A DNA stretch of 64,000 nt from positions 248,001-312,000 of the forward strand of contig NZ_JABBGE010000006.1 of NCBI RefSeq assembly GCF_012927245.1. Direction: 5' to 3'. A model generated the notes under the pieces. The model saw only the letters and a program-made list of their open reading frames with translations. It was not told the origin of the DNA and made no database searches. How positions within the stretch are numbered: position 1 is the stretch's first letter; the number at the start of each line of letters is the position of its first letter. The position numbers and the translations under genes are program-made. Origin of the DNA: Streptomyces sp. R302 (lineage in GTDB: Bacteria; Actinomycetota; Actinomycetes; Streptomycetales; Streptomycetaceae). Positions 24,410 to 32,336 of this stretch are shown piece after piece.

Positions 24410-25900
24410 CTACTCGACGCGGCGCAGCGCGTCGGCGGGGCGCAGCCGGGAGGCGCGCCAGGCGCCGAAGGCTCCGGCGACGAGGCCGCCGACGAGGGCG
24501 AGGAGCACGGCGAGGCCGACCGTGGTGAGGCTGACGGGGGCGGTGAGCGCGATGTCGACGCTGCGGCCGGCGGCGGTGCGCGCCGCGCCGGGTCCGCCTC
24601 CGAAGAGCATGCCACCGCCGCCGCGACCGGCGAACCCGCTCGCGCTCGCGCCGAGTTCGGCGGTGAGCGTGGGGCTGACGGCGGTGACGGCGTACGCGCC
24701 GGCGAGGCCGGCGGCGATGCCGAGGGCGCCGCCGATGACGCCGTGGACGAGGGCCTCGCCGACGACCTGGCGGGTGACGCGGCCGCTCTTCCAGCCGAGG
24801 GCCTTGAGGGTGCCGAACTCGCGGACGCGGCGGCTGACGGCGGAGGAGGTGAGGAGGCCCGCGACGAGGACGGCGGCGAGGAGGACGGCGTACGAGAGCC
24901 ACCGGCCGACGCTGGAGGCGAGACCGGCGGCGGTGTCGAGGGAGCCGGACACGGTCCGGGCGAGGTCGGCGGAGGTGGTGACGGTGGTGCCGGGGACGTT
25001 CTTCTGGATGGCGGCCTTGACGGCGTCGATCCGCGTCGAGTCGGCGGCCTTGACGTAGACGGTCGTGACCTTGCCGGCCGAGCCGGAGAGGGTCTGCGCC
25101 CGCCTGAGCGGGAGGTAGACCTGCGCGGTGGACTGGCCGCTGTCGGCGGTGGCGATGCCGATGACCTCGAACTTCACGCCCTTGACGGTGAGTTCGTCGC
25201 CGACGGCGAGGTCCTGCTGCTGGGCGTAGGCGCTGTCGACCACGACGACGGCGGCGTCGGTCTCGGTGGTCCTGAAGGTGCGGCCGTCGGTGACGGTGGA
25301 GGTGGTGAGGGGGCCGAGGTCGGGGGTGGTGACGTCGGTGCCGTAGAGGGTGAAGGAGTCGACGTCGAAGGCGGCGCCGCCGCCGGTGACGGTGTCGCCG
25401 GGACCGGCGCCGGTCCCGCCCCGGCCCTGAGACTGTCCCTCACCCTGGGGCTGCCCCTGACCCTGGCCCTCGCCGCGCTGGATCCGGCCGCGCCGGAACT
25501 CGCCGTCGATCTTCAGGTTGACGAGGCTGAGGCCGCCGACCGCGCGGTCGACCCCGGCCTGCTTCGCGACGGTGGCGACGGTCGAGTCGGCGAGGGTCTG
25601 GAAGCCCTGGACCATGAGCCGGTCGCTGCTCTGCTCCTCACCGTCCTCGCCGCCCTGGAACTCGAACCGGGGCCGGACGGGCTGCGCGCCCTCGGCGGGA
25701 CGCTCCTGAGCCTTCGTCACCGTCAGGTCCGTGCCGAGCCCGTAGAGGGATTCGAGGACCTTGCCCTGGGCCTGCTTCATGCCGGCGGAGACCGAGGTCA
25801 CGACGATGACCAGCGCGATGCCGAGCGCGAGCCCGGAGGCGACGACGAGCGCCGCCTTTCTGCGGCGGCGCAGTTCGCGCCGGAGGTAGGTGAAGAACAT
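24410..25900 (-). CDS. FtsX/MacB-type ABC transporter permease
   Basis: A 496-residue permease with the MacB layout: one N-terminal helix (LVVASGLALGIALVIVVTSVS), a large external domain (about residues 40-330) and three C-terminal helices in the FtsX domain. The last part ends WRASRLRPADALRRVE, the standard ending. The external domain contains an unusual Gly/Gln-rich insert (GEGQGQGQPQGEGQSQGRGG, about residues 145-165) and a second glycine-rich loop (GRGGGGMLFGGGPG) between helices. It forms an exporter or signal-sensing unit with the ATPase downstream. No two-component genes adjoin. Confidence 0.9.
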   Translation of the reverse strand: MFFTYLRRELRRRRKAALVVASGLALGIALVIVVTSVSAGMKQAQGKVLESLYGLGTDLTVTKAQERPAEGAQPVRPRFEFQGGEDGEEQSSDRLMVQGFQTLADSTVATVAKQAGVDRAVGGLSLVNLKIDGEFRRGRIQRGEGQGQGQPQGEGQSQGRGGTGAGPGDTVTGGGAAFDVDSFTLYGTDVTTPDLGPLTTSTVTDGRTFRTTETDAAVVVVDSAYAQQQDLAVGDELTVKGVKFEVIGIATADSGQSTAQVYLPLRRAQTLSGSAGKVTTVYVKAADSTRIDAVKAAIQKNVPGTTVTTSADLARTVSGSLDTAAGLASSVGRWLSYAVLLAAVLVAGLLTSSAVSRRVREFGTLKALGWKSGRVTRQVVGEALVHGVIGGALGIAAGLAGAYAVTAVSPTLTAELGASASGFAGRGGGGMLFGGGPGAARTAAGRSVDIALTAPVSLTTVGLAVLLALVGGLVAGAFGAWRASRLRPADALRRVE

Positions 25901-26008
25901 GGGCGCGAAGGTAGGGGCGCCGTGTGAGGCCGGGATAAGGCTCGTGTGAGAGCGGGATGAGACCTCTGGACAAGCCCCCGCCCGGAACCTACCCTCCAGT
26001 ACACCTAT

Positions 26009-26020
26009 TCAATTCGTTGA
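26009..26020. promoter_or_regulatory. Candidate operator upstream of SnoaL-like gene
   Basis: TCAATTCGTTGA has TCAA/TTGA arms, extended with one mismatch to TATTCAATTCGTTGAGTA. It stands out as AT-rich in this DNA and lies 37 bases before the gene at 26057, in the divergent gap with the ABC permease. Confidence 0.35.
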
Positions 26021-26056
26021 GTATCTCTGTATCTTCATGGATGCCGTGGAGGCCCC

Positions 26057-26458
26057 GTGCACCCCTTCCGCACCGCCGTCGAGAGCCGTGACACCGCCGC
26101 CGTCGAGGCGCTGCTCGCCGAGGACGTCGTCTTCACCAGCCCGGTCGCCTTCAAGCCGTACGCCGGGAGGGCGATGACCGCGGCGATCCTCCGCGGGGTC
26201 CTGCGCGTCTTCGAGGACTTCGCCTACGTCCGCGAGATCGCGAACCCGGACGGGCGCGACCACGCCTTCGTCTTCACCGCGACCGTCGACGGCAAGCGGA
26301 TCCAGGGGTGCGACTTCCTGCACTTCGACGAGGACGGGCTGATCGACGACTTCACCGTCATGGTCCGCCCGCTCTCCGCCGCGCAGGCCCTCGCCGCCGC
26401 GATGGGCGCCCAGTTCGACCGGATCGCGCAGGAGGCTGCCGAGGCGGCGGGGGCCTGA
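26057..26458 (+). CDS. SnoaL/NTF2-like protein
   Basis: A 133-residue protein with the NTF2-like pattern. HPFRTAVESRDTAAVEALLAEDVVFTSPVAFKPYAGR is the typical first helix and strand, followed by HAFVFTATVDGKRIQGCDFLHFDEDGLIDDFTVMVRP. Such small folds act as isomerases, cyclases or binding proteins. The start GTG 26057 is preceded by GGAGG. No polyketide genes are near, so the role is open. Confidence 0.85.
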   Translation: MHPFRTAVESRDTAAVEALLAEDVVFTSPVAFKPYAGRAMTAAILRGVLRVFEDFAYVREIANPDGRDHAFVFTATVDGKRIQGCDFLHFDEDGLIDDFTVMVRPLSAAQALAAAMGAQFDRIAQEAAEAAGA

Positions 26459-26495
26459 GCGGGCGGCCGGGGCCCGAGCGGGGCGCCCGCGGGCG

Positions 26496-27191
26496 TCAGG
26501 ACAGCTTCTTCAGGACCTCGTCCGCGAGGGCGGTGGAGGAGGCGGGGTTCTGGCCGGTGACGAGGTTGCCGTCGACGATGACGTGCGGGGCCCACGGCTC
26601 ACCGGCGTCGACGTCGACGCCGGCCTCGCGGAGCCGGGTCTCCAGGAGCCACTTCGCCCGCTCGCCGAGACCGGCCTGGACCTCCTCGGCGTCGGTGAAC
26701 GCGGCGACGCGGCGGCCGGCGAAGGCGTTGGCGCCGTCCTCGCCCACGGCGGCGAGGAGGGCGGCCGAGCCGTGGCAGACGACGGCGAGCGGCTTGCCGG
26801 AGTCGAGGACGTCGATCAGCAGCCGGCCCGATTCGGCGTTCACGGCGAGGTCCTCCATGGGGCCGTGGCCGCCGGGGTAGAAGACGGCGTCGTACTCGGC
26901 GGGGTCGACGTCCTCCAGGCGGAGCGGCTTCCGCAGCGCCGCGAAGGCGTCGAGGGTGGCGGCGACGCGGTCGGCGCCCTCGGGGCCGCCGTTGAACTCG
27001 GGGGCGAGGCTGCCCCGGTCGACGGTGGGGACGACGCCGCCGGGGGTGGCGACGACGACCTCGTGACCGGCCGCGGTGAACGCCTCGTACGGCGCGGCGG
27101 CCTCCTCGGCCCAGAAGCCGGTGGGGTGCTTCGTGCCGTCGGCCAGAGTCCAGTGGTCGGCACCGGTCAGCACGAAAAGGATCTTCGACAT
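26496..27191 (-). CDS. DJ-1/PfpI family protein, Hsp31-like
   Basis: A 231-residue protein of the class I amidotransferase-like fold. It begins MSKILFVLTGADHWTLADGTKHPTGFWAEE, the pattern of the larger Hsp31/glyoxalase III-like members. The acid is in PGGHGPMEDL and the nucleophile cysteine in AVVCHGSAAL. These proteins convert methylglyoxal to lactate or act as stress chaperones. It diverges from a LysR gene; an inverted repeat at 27287-27338 lies about 100 bases upstream and is likely the LysR site. LysR-controlled stress defence is the simplest reading. Confidence 0.88.
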   Translation of the reverse strand: MSKILFVLTGADHWTLADGTKHPTGFWAEEAAAPYEAFTAAGHEVVVATPGGVVPTVDRGSLAPEFNGGPEGADRVAATLDAFAALRKPLRLEDVDPAEYDAVFYPGGHGPMEDLAVNAESGRLLIDVLDSGKPLAVVCHGSAALLAAVGEDGANAFAGRRVAAFTDAEEVQAGLGERAKWLLETRLREAGVDVDAGEPWAPHVIVDGNLVTGQNPASSTALADEVLKKLS

Positions 27192-27286
27192 GGGTCTGCG
27201 GGCCTCTCGATCGTGGGAGCGGGCCGGCCCGGGCCCCGTTCCGGGGACCGCCGGACCGGCGATGGGGTCGACCGTAGGCGCGACGA

Positions 27287-27338
27287 CCCATGGGAATCCA
27301 ATAGGCTCGAGCATGTGGACGATAGGAAATCCGATGGG
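27287..27338. promoter_or_regulatory. Inverted repeat in LysR/DJ-1 divergent region
   Basis: CCCATGGGAATCC (27287-27299) is mirrored by GGAAATCCGATGGG (27325-27338), giving arms CCCATSGGAWTYC separated by about 26 bases. Position and symmetry suit a LysR tetramer. The right arm would fall in the coding region if the LysR gene began at GTG 27315, which favours the TTG 27348 start. Confidence 0.4.
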
Positions 27339-27347
27339 AACGGCGGG

Positions 27348-28253
27348 TTGCCGGATCTGAATCAGCTGCGGACCTTTCTCGCCGTGTACCGGGCAGGGGC
27401 CTTCACCGCGGGGGCACGGGTCCTGGGGGTCTCGCAGCCGACGGTGACCGCTCAGATCAGGGCGCTGGAGGGGCGGCTCGGGCGGGAGCTGTTCGAGCGG
27501 GGGCCGCGCGGGGTGACGCCGACGCCGTTCGCGGACGACCTCGCGGCACGGATCGCGGTCCCGCTGGACGCGCTGGGCGCCGCCGGTGCGGCGGTCGGCC
27601 CGCCCGGCGAGGAGGGACCGGCCGAGCCGGTCCATCTCGCGGGCCCGGCCGAGTTCCTCGCGCACAGCGTGCTGCCGACGCTCGCGCCGCTGGTGGAGCG
27701 CGGGGTGCGGCTGCGTGTCGCCTTCGGCCTGACCGACGGGCTGCTCGACGAGCTGCGGGCCGGACGGCACGACCTGGTCGTGTCGACGGTACGGCCCCGG
27801 GGCCGGAGCCTCGCGTGGCTGCCGCTCTCCGACGAGGAGTTCGTCCTCGTCGGCGCGCCGGTGTGGGCGGAGCGGCTCGGCGACCGGATCGCCGCGGAGG
27901 GGCCCGCCGCGCTGCACGGCGTCCCGCTCGTCGCGTACGCCGAGGACCTGCCGATCCTGCGCCGCTACTGGCGCCACGTCTTCGGCCGCCGCCTGACGGC
28001 CGTGCCCGCGGTCACCGTCCCCGACCTGCGGGCGGTGCGGGCCGCGGTGGCGGGCGGCGTCGGGGTGAGCGTGCTGCCCCGCTACCTGTGCGCGGCGGAG
28101 CTGGCCTCGGGTGCCCTCGTACCGCTCCACCTGCCGGAGGACCCGCCGATCAACACCGGGTTCCTGGTGCACCGGCCGGGCCCGCCGGCGCACGCGCACG
28201 TGGCGCTGGTCCGGGACCATCTGGTGCGGCACGAGCGGGCGACCGGGCGGTAG
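27348..28253 (+). CDS. LysR family transcriptional regulator
   Basis: About 300 residues. The helix-turn-helix is in LNQLRTFLAVYRAGAFTAGARVLGVSQPTVTAQIRALEGRLG, followed by a LysR effector domain with VGVSVLPRYLCAAEL near the end. Two starts are possible: TTG 27348, which gives the usual short N-terminus and leaves the inverted repeat outside the gene, or GTG 27315. Neither has a strong ribosome site. It is divergent from the DJ-1 gene, its probable target. Confidence 0.85.
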   Translation: MPDLNQLRTFLAVYRAGAFTAGARVLGVSQPTVTAQIRALEGRLGRELFERGPRGVTPTPFADDLAARIAVPLDALGAAGAAVGPPGEEGPAEPVHLAGPAEFLAHSVLPTLAPLVERGVRLRVAFGLTDGLLDELRAGRHDLVVSTVRPRGRSLAWLPLSDEEFVLVGAPVWAERLGDRIAAEGPAALHGVPLVAYAEDLPILRRYWRHVFGRRLTAVPAVTVPDLRAVRAAVAGGVGVSVLPRYLCAAELASGALVPLHLPEDPPINTGFLVHRPGPPAHAHVALVRDHLVRHERATGR

Positions 28254-28273
28254 GCCGTCAGGAGGTGACGCCG

Positions 28274-29317
28274 TCAGTAGGTGACGGTGATACGGCGGGC
28301 GGGGCCGTCGACGCGGACGGTGCCGCCGTACGGGATCACCACCTGCGGGTCGGTGTGCCCGAGATCCACGTCGAGGACGGCCATGGTGTCGGGGGCGTAC
28401 GCGTCGAGCGCGCGCAGCACGGCGGCGCGCTGGGCCTCCCGGTGGGCGGCCCGGGCGGCGGCGTCGTTCGGCTTCTCGAAGGACCAGGCGCGGGCCCGGC
28501 CCATGAGGAGGGCGGAGAAGCGGGCGAGCAGCCCGCGCTCCCCCATGGCCCGCAGGATCCGGAAGACCTCGTCGGCGGAGAGCAGCAGCTCGGAGGTCTC
28601 CAGGAACAGCACCCCGCCCTCGTAGGCCGCGGGCTCCGCGATCTCCCGCCCGGCCATGAGGAGCTGCGAGACGACCTCCAGGCAGCCGCCCCAGGAGCGG
28701 CCCTCGACGACCCGCTCGGCGCGGTGCCAGTGCCAGGGGCCGGCCGGTTCCATGACGGGCGCGGAGTCGAAGGTGCGCGGGTCCTCCCAGGTCCGTTCGA
28801 CGTCGTTGGTCTCGGTCGGGGCGGGGAGTTCGTACGGTCCGGAGCCGAACAGCGCGGCCCGGACGGAGGCGTCGGTGACGGGGTGGACGGCGCCGGGCCG
28901 GCCGAACTGGGTCATCACCGAGGCCCCGTGGTAGCCGACCACGCCGAGGTTCCACAGCCGCATCAGGAGGTTGGTGTTGTCGCTGAAGCCGAAGAACGGC
29001 TTCGGGTTCGCGCGGATCACCTCGTCGTCGAGGTGCGGCAGGACGGTGATCTGGTCGTCGCCGCCGATGCTGGCGACGATCGCCGTGACCGTCGGGTCGG
29101 CGAAGGCCGCGTGCAGATCCGCGGCGCGGTCCCGGGCGGACGCGCCGAGCCTGCGCGTGGTCGGGTACTCGACGGGCACGAGCCCGTACTCCTCGGACAG
29201 CCGCCGCAGGCCGAGGTCGAAGGGGAGCGGCAGCACTTCGGGCAGCCCGGCGGCGGGCGAGAGCACGGCGATCCGGTCGCCGGGGCGCGGCTTGGGCGGT
29301 AGGACGATCTGCGACAT
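28274..29317 (-). CDS. S66 peptidase (LD-carboxypeptidase / MccF-like)
   Basis: A 347-residue serine peptidase. The nucleophile elbow is GFSDNTN (about residues 108-114) and the N-terminal half has RPGDRIAVLSPAAG. A C-terminal glutamate and histidine complete the S66 triad; candidates are LETSE and DLGHTDPQ. Length and the insert between halves fit the MccF branch, which cuts acyl-sulphamoyl adenylates such as microcin C, rather than the shorter LdcA muropeptide enzymes. It may therefore give self-protection against a nucleotide-peptide toxin, but no such cluster is seen here. Confidence 0.85.
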   Translation of the reverse strand: MSQIVLPPKPRPGDRIAVLSPAAGLPEVLPLPFDLGLRRLSEEYGLVPVEYPTTRRLGASARDRAADLHAAFADPTVTAIVASIGGDDQITVLPHLDDEVIRANPKPFFGFSDNTNLLMRLWNLGVVGYHGASVMTQFGRPGAVHPVTDASVRAALFGSGPYELPAPTETNDVERTWEDPRTFDSAPVMEPAGPWHWHRAERVVEGRSWGGCLEVVSQLLMAGREIAEPAAYEGGVLFLETSELLLSADEVFRILRAMGERGLLARFSALLMGRARAWSFEKPNDAAARAAHREAQRAAVLRALDAYAPDTMAVLDVDLGHTDPQVVIPYGGTVRVDGPARRITVTY

Positions 29318-29399
29318 CTCCGCACCCTAGCGGGGGTCCGGGCGCGGTCGCCCGGTCATTTTCACGGGCCACGCGCGCGTGAGCTCGGGAGGTGTGGGC

Positions 29400-30596
29400 T
29401 CAGGAGGTGTGGGCGAGGGGGTCGGTGAGGATGTCGTGGAGGACGAGGGCGGCGGCGCCGCGGGCCGCGTCGGTGGCCGGGGAGGCGGCCCGCAGCCGGC
29501 CGGCGTCGGCGGGCCAGAGGCCGGAGACGATTCGCTCGGCGAGTTCGGCGGTGACGGCGGGGGCCAGCCAGGGCATCAGGCGCGGGTAGATCCCGCCGAG
29601 GACGACGGCCTCGGGGTCGAGGAGGTTGACCGCGCCCGAGAGGGCCCGGCCGAGCATCCGGCCGGCCTCGGCGAGGGCCGCGAGCGCGCACGGCTCCCCG
29701 CGCGCGGCAAGGGCCGCAAGCTCGTCCACGTCGGCCGCGTCCGCGGCGCGCAGCAGCGCCGCCTGGCCGGCGTACTGCTCCAGGCAGCCGCGCGAGCCGC
29801 AGCGGCAGCGGGGGCCCTCGGCGTCGACGACGAGGTGGCCGATCTCGCCGGCGAAGCCGTGGGCGCCGCGCAGGAGTTCGCCGTGGACGACGACGGCGCC
29901 GCCGACGCCGGTCTCGCCGGTGAGGTGGAGGAAGGTGCGGGGCGTGCCGGGGGCGCCGAAGCGGAGTTCGGCGAGGGCCGCCATGTTGGCCTCGTTGTCG
30001 GAGGCGACGGGGAGCGGGCCGGCGGCGGGGCGCAGCGCGGTGAGCGCCTCGCCGAAGAGGCGCTCGGCGGGGGTGTCGTGCCAGCCGAGGTTGGGGGCCT
30101 GGCGGACGGTGCCGTCGGAGACCAGGCCCGGCAGGGCCAGCGCGGCGCCCGCCGGGGCGAGGCCGAGGGCGTCGGCCTCGGCGAGCGCCTCGGCGGCGAC
30201 GCCGGCCGCGCGAGCGAGGACGGCGGGCGCGTCGGCGCGGTTGTCCAGGCGCACGGTGCGGCGGATCCGGTCGGTGCCGGTGAGGTCCACGAGGCAGACG
30301 GAGACGTACGCGACGTTGATCTCGACGCCGAGCCCCGCGGGCCCGGTCCCGGCCGGCTTGAGGACGGTCCCGGGGCGGCCCGCCTGGCCGCTGAAGGTCT
30401 TCCCCGACTCGACCAGGAACCCGAGGTCGAGGAGCTGCTCCACGAGCGAGGAGACGGCGGGCCGGGTGAGCCCGACGCGGGCGGCGACGGCGGCCCGGGT
30501 GGTCTCGCCGGCGTCGTGGACGGTCCTGAGGACGAGGCTCAGGTTGTGCCGGCGCACGCCCGACTTGTCGGCCTTGGGTTCCGTGGGCTGGTTCAT
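29400..30596 (-). CDS. ROK family transcriptional regulator
   Basis: A 398-residue protein. An N-terminal winged helix (LVLRTVHDAGETTRAAVAARVGLTRPAVSSLVEQLLDLGFL) precedes a ROK sugar-binding domain with the zinc motif CRCGSRGCLEQYAG. ROK regulators such as XylR and NagC sense free sugars. ATG 30596 (MNQPTEPKADK) is the start; the frame runs upstream into the intergenic repeats. It could be the xylose regulator, since a ROK-like operator stands between xylA and xylB 6 kb away; that link is inference. Confidence 0.88.
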   Translation of the reverse strand: MNQPTEPKADKSGVRRHNLSLVLRTVHDAGETTRAAVAARVGLTRPAVSSLVEQLLDLGFLVESGKTFSGQAGRPGTVLKPAGTGPAGLGVEINVAYVSVCLVDLTGTDRIRRTVRLDNRADAPAVLARAAGVAAEALAEADALGLAPAGAALALPGLVSDGTVRQAPNLGWHDTPAERLFGEALTALRPAAGPLPVASDNEANMAALAELRFGAPGTPRTFLHLTGETGVGGAVVVHGELLRGAHGFAGEIGHLVVDAEGPRCRCGSRGCLEQYAGQAALLRAADAADVDELAALAARGEPCALAALAEAGRMLGRALSGAVNLLDPEAVVLGGIYPRLMPWLAPAVTAELAERIVSGLWPADAGRLRAASPATDAARGAAALVLHDILTDPLAHTS

Positions 30597-30625
30597 GGTG
30601 AGCGAGAGCCTAGTCGCCCCTTTCA

Positions 30626-30668
30626 CTCGAACAGAAACACCCCGGTCGCTCGAACAGAAACGCCCCGG
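30626..30668. repeat. Two 20-bp direct repeats in ROK/HxlR gap
   Basis: CTCGAACAGAAACACCCCGG (30626-30645) is repeated as CTCGAACAGAAACGCCCCGG (30649-30668): 19 of 20 bases identical, 23-base spacing, about two helical turns. It lies 30-70 bases upstream of the ROK start and is a candidate autoregulatory site. Confidence 0.5.
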
Positions 30669-30702
30669 ACGGCGGCGATCCGGCTCGTACGGCTCCCGCA
30701 AA

Positions 30703-30727
30703 AAAGAGTTCGGTCACCGAACTCTTT
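30703..30727. promoter_or_regulatory. Palindromic operator of HxlR gene
   Basis: AAAGAGTTCGGT and ACCGAACTCTTT are perfect 12-bp arms around a single C (30715). It ends 17 bases before the ATG of the HxlR gene and would overlap its promoter core. Very likely the binding site of that dimeric regulator. Confidence 0.7.
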
Positions 30728-30744
30728 CAGGCTAGGCTGCCGCC

Positions 30745-31302
30745 ATGACCCTTCCGCGCGACTACCGCGGCCAGAGCTGCTCCCTCGCCCGTGCGATGGA
30801 GGTCGTCGGCGAGCGCTGGACGCTGCTGATCCTGCGGGACGCGTTCTACGGAGTGCGGAGGTTCGGCGAGTTCGCCGCGCACCTCGCCGTACCCCGGTCG
30901 GTGCTCACCGAGCGGCTGGCCGGGCTGACCGGGGCCGGCGTCCTCGACCGCCGCCGGGAACCGGGCGGCGGCCGGCGCGAGGTGTACGTCCTCACGGAGA
31001 AGGGCCTCGGGCTCTGGCCGGCCGTCCGGGCCCTCACCGACTGGGGCGAGGCGCAGTACCCGGCGAACGGCGACGGCCCCCGCCGGATCTTCCTGCACCA
31101 CGCCGACGGGGCGCCGACCGGCCCGGACGGGCGCTGTTCCGGCTGCGGGGCCGCCGTCCCGCCCGGGGACCTCCTGGTCGCCCCGGGGCCGGGCCTTGCC
31201 CCGCCCGGCGACGACCCCGACCCGGTCACGGCGGCCCTGACCCGCCCGCACCGCCTGCTCACCCCGCTGCTCGCCCCCGCGCACACCCCGCAGGCCCCAT
31301 AG
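30745..31302 (+). CDS. HxlR family transcriptional regulator
   Basis: A 185-residue protein. The HxlR domain covers residues 5-105 (CSLARAMEVVGERWTLLILRDAFYGVRRFGEFAAHLAVPRSVLTERL). The first cysteine of this domain is present; in some HxlR proteins it senses electrophiles or oxidants. The C-terminal 70 residues add CSGCG, a possible metal or redox site. It likely represses itself and the downstream panE-like gene, 51 bases away. Confidence 0.9.
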   Translation: MTLPRDYRGQSCSLARAMEVVGERWTLLILRDAFYGVRRFGEFAAHLAVPRSVLTERLAGLTGAGVLDRRREPGGGRREVYVLTEKGLGLWPAVRALTDWGEAQYPANGDGPRRIFLHHADGAPTGPDGRCSGCGAAVPPGDLLVAPGPGLAPPGDDPDPVTAALTRPHRLLTPLLAPAHTPQAP

Positions 31303-31353
31303 GCCCCATAGCCCCCCCTTCGCTCACCCGTTGCTCCCCACGAGAGGAACCCC

Positions 31354-32298
31354 ATGAAGATCCTGGTCGTCGGCGCCGGTGCCACCGGTGGATACTTCGG
31401 CACGATGCTGGCCCGCTCCGGGCAGGACGTCACCTTCCTGGTGCGGCCGGGCCGCGCGGCGGCGCTCCGCGCGGGCGGGCTGCGGGTGGCCGGCCGGGAC
31501 GAGGAGTGGGTCCTGGACGCGCCCCGGCTCGTCACGGCCGGCGAGGAACCGTCGGGAGGCCCGTACGGCCTCGTCCTGCTCGGCGTGAAGTCGACCGCCC
31601 TCGACGCGGCCCTGACGGACCTCGCCCCCTTCGTCTCCCCGGGCACGGCGGTACTGCCGCTGCTCAACGGCATGGCCCATCTCGACGCGCTGGACGCCCG
31701 CTTCGGCGCCGGCGCGGTCCTCGGCGGCGTCGCGAAGGTGGTCACGACGCTCGACGAAGCGGGGACCATCCGGCGGCTCGCGCCGCTGGCGCACCTCGCC
31801 CTCGGCGAGCGCGACGGCACGGTCTCGCCGCGCGTGAAGGAGATCCGTACGGTCCTGGAGGACGCCGGCATCGACGCGCCGGTACCCGCGTCGATCGTCA
31901 CCGCGATGTGGCACAAGTGGGTCTTCATCACCACGATCGGCGCGGTGACGAGCCTGATGCGCGGCACCGTCGGCGAGGTGTACGACGCGCCCGGCGGCCC
32001 GGACCTCGGCCCCGCGCTCCTCGCCGAGGGCGCGGCGGTGGCCGCGGCGGCCGGGCACCCGCTGCCGGAGGAGGAGCGGGCGGCGGCCCTCGCCATCGTG
32101 TCGGCGCCCGGCTCCCCCATGGTGCCGTCCCTGTACCGGGACCTGGTGGCGGGCCGGCCGACGGAGGTCGAGCACCTCTTCGGCGACCTGACCGCGCGGG
32201 CCCGCGCCCTGGGCGTGCCGACCCCGCTGCTCGACCTGGCCACCCTCCATCTGCGGGTCCACCAGCGCCGGATCGACGCCGCCGGACACGGTCAGTAG
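31354..32298 (+). CDS. Ketopantoate reductase family protein (ApbA/PanE)
   Basis: A 314-residue NADP-dependent reductase. The Rossmann motif is VVGAGATGGYFG at residues 6-17. The C-terminal helical domain has MWHKWVFITTIGAVTSL, containing the lysine and asparagine/serine region typical of the family. PanE makes pantoate for CoA, but many paralogues reduce other 2-keto acids. Being under an HxlR regulator suggests a paralogue rather than the housekeeping enzyme. GAGAGGAA lies upstream of ATG 31354. Confidence 0.85.
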   Translation: MKILVVGAGATGGYFGTMLARSGQDVTFLVRPGRAAALRAGGLRVAGRDEEWVLDAPRLVTAGEEPSGGPYGLVLLGVKSTALDAALTDLAPFVSPGTAVLPLLNGMAHLDALDARFGAGAVLGGVAKVVTTLDEAGTIRRLAPLAHLALGERDGTVSPRVKEIRTVLEDAGIDAPVPASIVTAMWHKWVFITTIGAVTSLMRGTVGEVYDAPGGPDLGPALLAEGAAVAAAAGHPLPEEERAAALAIVSAPGSPMVPSLYRDLVAGRPTEVEHLFGDLTARARALGVPTPLLDLATLHLRVHQRRIDAAGHGQ

Positions 32299-32336
32299 GC
32301 TCGGCGGCGCCGGGACGGGAGCAGAGGAGCGACAGA

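Noticed and set aside
30626..30668. Direct repeats as phage attachment sites
   Set aside because: No tRNA or integrase is present and both copies lie within one promoter region.
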